Shown here: one piece after another, positions 7,146 through 12,910 of the stretch
Position numbering within the stretch: the stretch's first letter is position 1
Layout: every line of letters begins with the position of its first letter
Source of the DNA: an uncultured Clostridia bacterium
GTDB taxonomy: Bacteria; Bacillota; Clostridia; Christensenellales; Pumilibacteraceae
Reading direction: 5' to 3'
DNA: 12,995 bases
Assembly (NCBI GenBank): GCA_947627075.1
Contig: CANQUR010000032.1
Location: 1 to 12,995 of the forward strand
Position numbers and translations under genes: made by a program
Notes under the pieces: generated by a model
Database searches by the model: none
Told to the model about the DNA's origin: nothing
The model's input: the letters and a program-made list of their open reading frames with translations, nothing else

Positions 7146-8114
7146 TTCTGGCATAAATCCAAAAAATTCAAATGATTTTCTTTGCAAATCTTGAATGAGT
7201 GTATTTATAAAACTGCTGTCTTTGGGCGCATCTTTTTCTACACTAACATAAGGAACATTGTACTTCGAATATAGATCTTCTTTTTCTTTACGGCTTCTTA
7301 AATATTTTTCGGTATTCATTCCCCAATATTCTATGTATATGCCTTTTTTTGGTCCTGTAATAGGAATAAACCAATCACATTTTTTTCGTTCATATATAAA
7401 TTCTTTTATGGGTTGCTCATAAGCATGCATAATTGTTGCGTTCCATAGTGCGTTATCTATTACTACTTCCATTTGGCTTTTTACTCTGTGTCCATCTATT
7501 GTTGGGTAAATGCTTTCTCTTTGTTCATCTCTTTCTGTTGTTGCAATATCTATATTTAAATCGTTGCTTTCTTTTGGCTTTTTTACTTCAATTATTTTTT
7601 TGACATCTTTTTTCAACAAGCTAATAAGTAAATTATCGTTGTTTGATTCACTGTTTTGGTAAGCTATGGCGATAAGTTTATTACAGTTAGATTTTATCTT
7701 GTCAAAGTCTTGCATACGATAAATAGCATCTTTTAAATTATAATAGTAATCTCTAAATTCACTTGTTTGACTATTTTTGTTTAACCCATTCATAAAGTCG
7801 ATCGTTTCATAATAGCAAGATTTGCATTGTAACTTTCCTTGTTGCGTATTTTCTCCACATACTAAACATGATTCATTTCCCTCATTCAATTTTATAAACT
7901 CTTCGGAATGATTCCATGAAGTTTTATTAGTTTCTTTTTTACAATCACAAGGTTTATCTGCATCGTGCCATTTGCCGCAATCGGGGCAAAGAACAATTTG
8001 CCCGGCTTTAGCCATTAGGGCATGTTTACGACAAAGTCTGTCTTTACGGGCATTCCCCATATAGACACTTGTAGATTCACCGCAAATTGGGCAAACAAGT
8101 TCATCATTTTTCAT
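7134..8114 (-). CDS. Zinc-ribbon protein with C-terminal PD-(D/E)XK-like nuclease domain (cargo gene)
   Basis: The 326 aa protein opens with three Cys-rich units: C8/C11/C28/H31, C43/C46 with H50/C56/C58, and C83/C86/C97/C100, typical of zinc ribbons that bind nucleic acid or protein. A helical linker follows (about 105-200). The last third has restriction-endonuclease-like features: VKSQMEVVID (E216, D220), then CDWFIP (D247), then the strand IYIEYWG (E262) followed by YLRSRKEKEDLYSKYN, where a Lys may supply the catalytic position. This E-Y-W-G...R-x-x-x-K pattern occurs in PD-(D/E)XK domains attached to helicases and restriction-like enzymes. It is the only antisense gene of the element and has its own promoter (8157-8185) and a GGAGA site 9 bases before the ATG. 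I infer a moron, for example defence or superinfection exclusion. Catalysis is untested and a host-takeover role is equally possible. Confidence 0.65.
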   Translation of the reverse strand: MKNDELVCPICGESTSVYMGNARKDRLCRKHALMAKAGQIVLCPDCGKWHDADKPCDCKKETNKTSWNHSEEFIKLNEGNESCLVCGENTQQGKLQCKSCYYETIDFMNGLNKNSQTSEFRDYYYNLKDAIYRMQDFDKIKSNCNKLIAIAYQNSESNNDNLLISLLKKDVKKIIEVKKPKESNDLNIDIATTERDEQRESIYPTIDGHRVKSQMEVVIDNALWNATIMHAYEQPIKEFIYERKKCDWFIPITGPKKGIYIEYWGMNTEKYLRSRKEKEDLYSKYNVPYVSVEKDAPKDSSFINTLIQDLQRKSFEFFGFMPEWKK

Positions 8115-8156
8115 AAGTAAATTCTCCTTTTTAGAAAAAAGTTTTGTAGCAAAAAC

Positions 8157-8185
8157 ATTTTAACGAAAATAGAGGAATTTGTCAA
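8157..8185 (-). promoter_or_regulatory. Sigma-70/SigA-type promoter of the nuclease cargo gene
   Basis: On the minus strand TTGACA (8180-8185) is followed after exactly 17 bases by TAAAAT (8157-8162). The -35 is perfect and the -10 has one mismatch. Transcription would begin near 8150 and read into the gene starting at 8114, with a leader of about 35 bases including the GGAGA ribosome site. Confidence 0.75.
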
Positions 8186-8199
8186 GCCTAATGTGAAGG

Positions 8200-8231
8200 G
8201 CTTCAGAGGCTGTAATAATGGCTTCTGAAGC
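8200..8231. repeat. 11-bp inverted repeat (cruciform/hairpin) upstream of rep
   Basis: GCTTCAGAGGC (8200-8210) pairs with GCTTCTGAAGC (8221-8231), ten Watson-Crick pairs plus one G-T, with loop TGTAATAATG. No T-run follows on either side. It sits just behind the cargo-gene promoter and ahead of rep, where a single-strand origin, packaging hairpin or operator would be expected in a rolling-circle element. Confidence 0.6.
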
Positions 8232-8253
8232 TAATACGGTGAGAAAAGTAGGT

Positions 8254-8281
8254 TTGTAAAAGTTTTACCCTTTTTTAATAA
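8254..8281 (+). promoter_or_regulatory. Weak candidate promoter/operator for rep
   Basis: TTGTAA (8254-8259) and TAATAA (8276-8281) are 16 bases apart, a poor sigma-70 match. The palindrome GTAAAA-G-TTTTAC (8256-8268) covers the -35 and spacer, so it could be a repressor site. A T6 run at 8271-8276 means a weak terminator is an alternative reading. Confidence 0.25.
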
Positions 8282-8313
8282 ATAGCAAAGCACGTAAAGA
8301 CCAAAAGCACAAC

Positions 8314-8433
8314 TCGGCGCATAATAGGTGAACGAAAAGATTGTGACGAGGAAATATGTTCGTCGCCGCTCCAAGGCGAACGAAAGATTGTGAGAGAAGA
8401 AACGGGGCACGCGCCCGGAGCGAAATGCGCCGA
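8314..8433. other. Structured non-coding region with iteron-like repeats, candidate replication origin
   Basis: A 9-base perfect inverted repeat, TCGGCGCAT (8314-8322) and ATGCGCCGA (8425-8433), closes a ~120-base domain. Inside are two near-identical direct repeats, GAACGAAAAGATTGTGA (8330-8346) and GAACGAAAGATTGTGA (8378-8393), starting 48 bases apart; a hairpin pairing 8358-8360/8364-8367 with 8375-8381; and a small GC hairpin GGGC-ACGC-GCCC (8405-8416). The domain is GC-richer than its surroundings and ends 30 bases before the rep start. Repeats plus hairpins next to a HUH Rep gene are the usual form of a rolling-circle double-strand origin with Rep-binding iterons. The repeats could instead be regulatory sites for rep. 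Confidence 0.5.
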
Positions 8434-8463
8434 ACCAAAAATAAAAATAAAGGAGTAACTTCA

Positions 8464-9399
8464 ATGAAAAGTGCTGTAGAAAGCAAACTTAAATTATATT
8501 CGGTAAGTCCTTATGCCGGGCTACCTTTTCAGGATCCGATATATAAGATCTACCATGACGGCAGTCATTATGTTGCTTCTCGAGTAATAAAAAAGCAATG
8601 GGCAACAAAGCGCCAACGCGTAGATCTCATGGATATGGACCTTCTTTTCGATACTCTTTACTTTGAGGCAGTGAAACAAAATCTGAAAAGACAAAAACTT
8701 TTTGAATATATAAAGCAAGAACTTCAGATCGTCTATCCTGAATTTACAGACCTTGATAGTTATATCGAAAATCGAATTAAATACAAGCTGCATTTATTGT
8801 ATCTTCGAAAAAAACGTTTTCGTCGTAAAGCTTACTTAAATAATTGGACTCATTTTGTTACTTTTACATACGATGATAAGCTTTGTGATGAACATAGTTT
8901 TATGCAGCGTTTAAGGCGCTGTCTGTCAAATTTGCACACGCGTTATGGGTGGAGATATATGGGAGCTTTCGAGAGATCTCCGGAAGATAACCGATTGCAT
9001 TTTCACGGAATATTTTATATTCCGGATGGGAAAATGGTCGGGAATATAAAAGTAGAGCATTACTTCTCTATTAAAAAAAATAAAATGTGTATATGTTTTA
9101 ATAATACCTTTTTTAAGAAGCGTTTTGGGCGAGCGGATTTCAGAAGTTTAAATGATGAGAAGCTGCGAAACGGTGAAGCGATTCTTTATATTTTGAAGTA
9201 TATTCAAAAGGATGACGGAAGAATTATATATAGCAGAGGTATAGCCTCGGAGATTTGCAAGCTTCTCCCGGATCAGGAACTTGCCGCCGAATTTACGGAT
9301 TTTATTGCAAAATATGTTCTTTTCGATAATACTATTAATTGGGAGAAAGATATAATGCATTTTAGACCCAAACAATTATCTTTCTTTTATCGCTGTTAA
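8464..9399 (+). CDS. Rolling-circle replication initiator, HUH endonuclease (inovirus/phage Rep type)
   Basis: The 311 aa protein carries the three HUH Rep motifs in order: motif 1 FVTFTYDD (131-138), motif 2 LHFHG with the metal-binding H179 and H181, and motif 3 YILKY (242-246) with the candidate nicking tyrosine Y242 or Y246 and K245. It is followed by DDGRIIYSRG, a sequence common after motif 3 in Rep proteins of Bacillota inoviruses and plasmids. It would nick the plus strand at the origin, stay linked to the 5' end and start rolling-circle synthesis with host factors. No helicase domain is present. The frame is open from 8356, but ATG 8464 has an AAAGGAG site 8 bases upstream and the extra 36 residues are low-quality sequence across the structured origin region, so 8464 is chosen. 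Structured DNA lies on both sides of the gene. Confidence 0.85.
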   Translation: MKSAVESKLKLYSVSPYAGLPFQDPIYKIYHDGSHYVASRVIKKQWATKRQRVDLMDMDLLFDTLYFEAVKQNLKRQKLFEYIKQELQIVYPEFTDLDSYIENRIKYKLHLLYLRKKRFRRKAYLNNWTHFVTFTYDDKLCDEHSFMQRLRRCLSNLHTRYGWRYMGAFERSPEDNRLHFHGIFYIPDGKMVGNIKVEHYFSIKKNKMCICFNNTFFKKRFGRADFRSLNDEKLRNGEAILYILKYIQKDDGRIIYSRGIASEICKLLPDQELAAEFTDFIAKYVLFDNTINWEKDIMHFRPKQLSFFYRC

Positions 9400-9471
9400 A
9401 TCGTTAGGCAATTCCCCTATTTTCTGAATAATAAAATTAATTATGAGCGTCAATGATAAATGTGGCGCTTT

Positions 9472-9485
9472 TAGTCGATAGTCGA
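9472..9485. repeat. Tandem 7-bp direct repeat
   Basis: TAGTCGA occurs twice head to tail (9472-9478, 9479-9485) in the non-coding region after rep. It may be a binding site, but two 7-base copies could also be chance. Confidence 0.35.
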
Positions 9486-9535
9486 AAAACAAAAATGTAT
9501 TTTTTAATCTTATTTTTGCCGGGAAAAAAATATGT

Positions 9536-9584
9536 GTTTTGGGTAATTAAAGCGGTTTAGCGATGAGCCCAAAACCTTTTTTTT
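9536..9584 (+). terminator. Rho-independent terminator of rep
   Basis: GTTTTGGG (9536-9543) pairs perfectly with CCCAAAAC (9568-9575) and is followed after one base by eight T residues (9577-9584). An alternative stem GGTTT/AAACC (9554-9558 with 9572-9576) uses the same T-run. It lies about 140 bases after the rep stop and shields the transposase from read-through. Confidence 0.7.
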
Positions 9585-9592
9585 GGCAAAAA

Positions 9593-9648
9593 ATACCTTG
9601 TCGGGCGACGCGCGTCAGCGCGGCGCCTCTCGTATAATGACAAGGTAT
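9593..9648. repeat. GC-rich nested hairpin, candidate origin or packaging signal
   Basis: The outer arms ATACCTTGTC (9593-9602) and GACAAGGTAT (9639-9648) are a perfect 10-base inverted repeat. Nested inside is a second stem: GGCGACGCGC (9604-9613) pairs with GCGCGGCGCC (9618-9627), nine GC pairs with one A-G mismatch and a GTCA tetraloop. An unpaired bulge (9628-9638, TCTCGTATAAT) remains on one side. The inner part is almost all G/C in a strongly AT-rich setting. Long structured stems with an unpaired side are typical of rolling-circle origins and of ssDNA phage packaging signals. There is no T-run, so termination is unlikely. Confidence 0.6.
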
Positions 9649-9666
9649 CGTCTAATGCTCAAATGC

Positions 9667-9695
9667 TTGATTTTTATAAAAGAATTCGCTAAAAT
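9667..9695 (+). promoter_or_regulatory. SigA-type promoter of the transposase gene
   Basis: TTGATT (9667-9672) and TAAAAT (9690-9695) are separated by exactly 17 bases, each close to consensus, with transcription expected near 9702 and the transposase ATG at 9728. Confidence 0.55.
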
Positions 9696-9727
9696 AAAAT
9701 CGAAATACTGTCAAAGGATGGTAAGAT

Positions 9728-10780
9728 ATGAAGAACAAAGGTTCTAAAAATCTAACTTATGTGCAGAGATTAGAGTTAGAGGCTTGCATTAAAGCAGGCT
9801 TGCACAAAAAGGTAATTGCAGAAAAACTCGGTGTTTGTCTTGCTACTGTTTATAATGAATTAAAACGAGGCGAATGTATTCGAACAAAGAAAAAAAACTC
9901 TTTTTGGTATGGGAATAAAGTTAAACAAATAAAAATTTACGATCCTAAAATTGCCGAAGCTAATTATCGTTATAACAGTACAGCAAAAGGCGCTCCTTTG
10001 AAGCTTGCAAATGATTATGAATTTGTTCAATATGTAGAAAAAAGAGTATTAAAAGATAAGCTTTCACCTTGTGCCGTATTGGGAGAGATTAAACGTAAGA
10101 ATATAAAATTTGCGACTTCGATAAGTAAAACGACTTTGTATAGATATATTGCAAATGGAATTTTTATGAATATTACTATGGTAGATTTACCTTATTGCCA
10201 ACGTAAAAAGCATTATCGTAAGGTCAAACAAAAACGGTTATCTCGTGGTACGAGCATTGAATTGCGTCCGGACATAGTTTCTGAACGTAAAACGTTCGGA
10301 CATTGGGAAATGGATAGTGTAGTCGGTAAACAACGAGCTCATGAAGTGCTTCTTGTATTAAGTGAAAGACTTACTCGATATGAGATTATAATGAAAATGC
10401 CAAATCGAAAAGCGGAAAGCGTTGTTGCTTGTCTTAATCACCTTGAAGAAAAATTCGGAGATAAATTTTCGAATTTGTTCAAAACGATTACAGTAGATAA
10501 TGGATTTGAATTTTCGGATTTCAATGGGCTTGAAAGATCAATAAATGGTGGCAAAAGGACGAATGTTTATTATTGTCATCCTTATTCATCATTCGAGCGT
10601 GGGACGAATGAACGTATAAATAGAGATATAAGACGTTGGTTGCCTAAAGGATATAATTTTTCTAATCTTTCTATCAAAAAAATCAAAGCAATTGAAAATT
10701 GGGTTAATTCATACCCTCGGGAAATATTCGGATTCGCTACGTCCGGCGAAATGTTCGCTAAAGAGTTTGCAAAGATTTGA
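9728..10780 (+). CDS. IS30-family transposase
   Basis: The 350 aa protein has an N-terminal helix-turn-helix (about residues 9-48, LTYVQRLELEACIKAGLHKK onward to ELKRGE) typical of IS30, and a DDE catalytic domain: D196 in FGHWEMDSVVG, D257 in ITVDNGFEF, and E290 in HPYSSFERGTNERINRDIRR, followed by WLPKG. Length, motif order and the GHWE-D-VVG and HPYS-ERGTNE signatures match IS30. It would cut and join element ends at its target. AAAGGA lies 9 bases upstream of the ATG and a promoter is visible at 9667-9695. The frame appears complete and the catalytic residues intact. It sits directly beside rep and the element border, so it may be the integration enzyme of the phage, as IS30-like transposases are thought to be in Spiroplasma plectroviruses, or simply an inserted IS. 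Confidence 0.9.
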   Translation: MKNKGSKNLTYVQRLELEACIKAGLHKKVIAEKLGVCLATVYNELKRGECIRTKKKNSFWYGNKVKQIKIYDPKIAEANYRYNSTAKGAPLKLANDYEFVQYVEKRVLKDKLSPCAVLGEIKRKNIKFATSISKTTLYRYIANGIFMNITMVDLPYCQRKKHYRKVKQKRLSRGTSIELRPDIVSERKTFGHWEMDSVVGKQRAHEVLLVLSERLTRYEIIMKMPNRKAESVVACLNHLEEKFGDKFSNLFKTITVDNGFEFSDFNGLERSINGGKRTNVYYCHPYSSFERGTNERINRDIRRWLPKGYNFSNLSIKKIKAIENWVNSYPREIFGFATSGEMFAKEFAKI

Positions 10781-10799
10781 ATAAGAGGAGTTTTTCTAA

Positions 10800-10815
10800 C
10801 TGCCTAAATAGGCAG
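10800..10815 (+). terminator. Palindromic hairpin after transposase
   Basis: CTGCCTA-AA-TAGGCAG is a perfect 7-pair palindrome beginning 20 bases after the transposase stop and followed by CTATTTTGTT. The T-run is interrupted and the central AA means a few inner pairs must open to form a loop, so termination is likely but not strong. Confidence 0.5.
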
Positions 10816-10849
10816 CTATTTTGTTATACAATTTACTTTAAAAATAAAA

Positions 10850-10879
10850 CTAAAAAATCTCTTTTTCGTCTTTAGATTT
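10850..10879 (-). terminator. Weak AT-rich terminator candidate for the hemZ operon
   Basis: Read on the minus strand, AAATCT (10874-10879) pairs with AGATTT (10855-10860), with G-T and A-T extensions, and runs into further T residues. It is about 95 bases past the hemZ stop. The rest of 10781-10971 is AT-rich DNA with homopolymer runs, presumably holding the element-chromosome junction, in which I see no other feature. Confidence 0.3.
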
Positions 10880-10971
10880 CTCTTGAAAAAATTTTTTTTC
10901 TTAAAATTCTAAAAAAATACTTGACAACAGGAAAAATTTTTTTGTTTTCGACATTAAAGAAAGTTCGAAAT

Positions 10972-12324
10972 TTATATTCGCCCGCTTTCAAAAAATTTAT
11001 TCTTTTTTTCGAGTCTCTCATCAAACTGCTCTATATAAAGTCTTACGTCACGAACATTCGCATAACGTTCTATTTTATTTCCCATAGTTATTTGTTTACT
11101 TATAGCACCTGCCCCACAAGCAAACACAGAATAAAATTCTTCCATGGTTGTAATGTTATTAACGCACATATTTCCCGGTAAAGAGTATCCTATATTTTCG
11201 AGATTTTCAAGCATATTTTTTTGCCTATACAAATAATACGGTTCATATCCGGCATCGGTAAGATCGGTATATGCTAAATCTACCATATTTGAGACACCAT
11301 ACGAATCCGTAGCTTTTTCATTTTTGATGACAGAACCGTTTTTACGTGCCAAAGTATGCACTGTAATATTGTTGGGTCGCAATTCGAGCGTTTTATTCAA
11401 AGTCAACTTAAAATCATCTATAGCCTCATTCGAAAGACCGGCGATAAGATCCATATTTATTGTAAACTTATTTTGAGCGTGCAAATAAGTATTTATAATG
11501 TCATCCGAAGTATGAGCTCTGCCTATAGCTTGAAGAGTCTTATCAGAAAAGCTTTGAGGATTTATGCTTATTCTTGTAACATTGTGTTTAAGCATAATAT
11601 CCATCTTCTCATCGGTAATAGTGTCCGGTCTGCCTGCTTCAATAGTATATTCCAAGCCTTTATATGGTATTGCATCAAGCAATTTATCCAATAGCCGTTC
11701 ATTAAGCGCCGTAGGCGTACCTCCACCTATATATATAGAATCGACATTATAACCGAGTTTTTTTAATAATTCAGTCCCGTCGTTGATCTCTTTAATCAAA
11801 CAATTCACGTAGTCGCACATCAACTGTTCGTTATGTAAAACAGGCAATGAAACAAATGAGCAATAATTGCATCTCGACGTACAAAAAGGGATATGGACAT
11901 AAAGATTGATCTTGTCATATGATATGCCAAATCCTCTTTGATTACAAATTATCCTTTCTACTATTTCTGCTTTTTGTTTTGAAACTCCGTATGCGGACAA
12001 TTCATCTACAATTTTGCCGCCGGAAGCCAAAATCTCATACCCGAGTTTTGTTGGCCTTACTCCCGTCAACGCTCCCCATGGAAAAGTCTTACCTGTATAA
12101 GACGATAGCGCTTTGTAAAGTTGAGCTTTACAAACGCGAGAAAATTTACCGAATTGCGCACCTTCGGTCAAATTTGAAAAAACTTTATTATCTATTATTA
12201 TATATGGATGTTCTTCTCCAAAACAGCATTCTATTTCGATATTAGCTTCATTTATATCGAAAAAAAGTCCTATGACTTCTAAAAGCTCGCTTTCTATCGG
12301 ATAGTCACTGCTAAATCTTAACAT
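10972..12324 (-). CDS. hemZ: HemZ, radical SAM coproporphyrinogen III oxidase-like protein
   Basis: A radical SAM enzyme with the cluster motif C-T-S-R-C-N-Y-C-S (CX3CX2C), the SAM-binding GGGTPT, and the HemN/HemZ-type pattern of following motifs. The N-terminal ~135 residues, including GALTGVRPTK, are the extension that distinguishes HemZ from HemN/HemW. HemN-type members convert coproporphyrinogen III to protoporphyrinogen without oxygen in heme synthesis; HemZ is placed there by homology, but its actual role in anaerobes that lack the rest of the pathway is uncertain and it may be HemW-like. The ATG at 12324 gives 450 aa, starts MLRFSSDYP and has an AAAGGA site; it overlaps the upstream hydrolase gene by 14 bases. 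A TTG at 12345 would add seven residues but has no ribosome site. The gene is complete despite the element beside it. Confidence 0.85.
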   Translation of the reverse strand: MLRFSSDYPIESELLEVIGLFFDINEANIEIECCFGEEHPYIIIDNKVFSNLTEGAQFGKFSRVCKAQLYKALSSYTGKTFPWGALTGVRPTKLGYEILASGGKIVDELSAYGVSKQKAEIVERIICNQRGFGISYDKINLYVHIPFCTSRCNYCSFVSLPVLHNEQLMCDYVNCLIKEINDGTELLKKLGYNVDSIYIGGGTPTALNERLLDKLLDAIPYKGLEYTIEAGRPDTITDEKMDIMLKHNVTRISINPQSFSDKTLQAIGRAHTSDDIINTYLHAQNKFTINMDLIAGLSNEAIDDFKLTLNKTLELRPNNITVHTLARKNGSVIKNEKATDSYGVSNMVDLAYTDLTDAGYEPYYLYRQKNMLENLENIGYSLPGNMCVNNITTMEEFYSVFACGAGAISKQITMGNKIERYANVRDVRLYIEQFDERLEKKNKFFESGRI

Positions 12325-12907
12325 AAGGATTATTTTCCTTTTCAAAAGAAAGTGATGTCATTCTCCCATGTCCCGGATACACGGGAGCTTCGGTCAATAA
12401 ATATAATTTTTTTATAGATTCGATAAGTTGTCTTTTATTTCCGGTCGGCAAATCACTCCTTCCGACACTCATATAAAATAACGTATCTCCGCAAAAAATA
12501 TTATTGTCAATAATATATGATAAACTTCCTGCCGTATGCCCCGGCGTTGAGATAACTTGGATGTCTTGACCATTAATATTCAAAACACCTTCTTCGATGA
12601 ATTTATCCGGATAAAAAGTATTAAAATCAACATTGCAAAACTTGGCAAGATCATACCCGTTCTCAATCATTTGGTAATCTTTTTTCGACATAAAAATTTG
12701 AGCACCGCGTTTTTGAAGTTCATATGCCGCATTACAATGATCGAAATGTCCGTGAGTTAATAACACGTTAGTTATGGGATAACCGTTTGCCGTATTGAAA
12801 ATAGCTTGCGCGTCGTCGGCAGGGTCGATTACCCAAGCCTCATTTTCGAAGAAAATCAAATAAACATTGGTATTCATTATACCGAGAACAAGCTTTTCTA
12901 TTCGCAT
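12311..12907 (-). CDS. Metallo-beta-lactamase-fold hydrolase (glyoxalase II-like)
   Basis: The 198 aa protein has the zinc-binding THGHFDH motif (H52, H54, D56, H57), H124 in STPGHTAGS, D141 in FCGDTLF and H180 in YPGHG, that is, the complete two-metal set of glyoxalase II-like enzymes. Members hydrolyse thioesters such as hydroxyacylglutathione or related substrates; the substrate here is unknown and, in a bacterium likely lacking glutathione, may be another thiol ester. It starts three bases after the RelA-like stop and overlaps hemZ, forming one operon. The order RelA/SpoT, hydrolase, hemZ is common in Clostridia, where D-aminoacyl-tRNA deacylase often lies between the first two; that gene is absent here. 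Confidence 0.85.
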   Translation of the reverse strand: MRIEKLVLGIMNTNVYLIFFENEAWVIDPADDAQAIFNTANGYPITNVLLTHGHFDHCNAAYELQKRGAQIFMSKKDYQMIENGYDLAKFCNVDFNTFYPDKFIEEGVLNINGQDIQVISTPGHTAGSLSYIIDNNIFCGDTLFYMSVGRSDLPTGNKRQLIESIKKLYLLTEAPVYPGHGRMTSLSFEKENNPYVKI

Positions 12908-12910
12908 TAT

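Larger units (their letters stand above)
9499..10858 (+). mobile_element. Possible extent of IS30-family insertion sequence (boundaries uncertain)
   Basis: An imperfect inverted pair flanks the transposase: 9499-9517 (ATTTTTTAATCTTATTTTT) and 10840-10858, matching at 17 of 19 positions when reversed. A 1.36 kb span fits the IS30 family. However, both arms are nearly pure A/T in AT-rich DNA, the left untranslated part (about 230 bases) would be unusually long and include the rep terminator and GC-rich hairpin, and no target duplication is seen. The boundaries are therefore speculative. Confidence 0.2.
1..10860 (+). mobile_element. Inovirus-like (filamentous phage) integrated element, left end outside window, right end approximate
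   Basis: The call rests on the combination of a HUH rolling-circle Rep (8464-9399), a membrane-bound Zot/pI-like P-loop ATPase (4451-6616), a protein with signal peptide and C-terminal anchor like pIII (1729-3159), several tiny single-span membrane proteins, and hairpin-rich non-coding DNA flanking rep. This gene set is the established signature of inoviruses; tail, capsid-shell, portal and terminase genes are absent. All element genes except one cargo gene run on the plus strand, while the chromosomal genes at 10972-12995 run on the minus strand. The right border must lie between the transposase stop at 10780 and the hemZ stop at 10972; no target duplication could be identified, so the end is an estimate. 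Whether it is active or decayed cannot be told, although all main genes are open. Confidence 0.75.

Noticed and set aside
8330..8393. CRISPR array
   Set aside because: There are only two 16-17 base repeats with one spacer-like gap, they are not identical, and no cas gene is present.
9666..9671. CTTGAT as a phiX/pC194-like Rep nick site
   Set aside because: It coincides with a -35 box exactly 17 bases from TAAAAT before the transposase, which explains it better; it is also outside the hairpin.
10921..10949. TTGACA promoter between transposase and hemZ
   Set aside because: No -10 box lies 16-18 bases downstream and no plus-strand gene follows.
11356..11752. Plus-strand frames opposite hemZ
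   Set aside because: They are shadows of the conserved radical SAM gene without ribosome sites.
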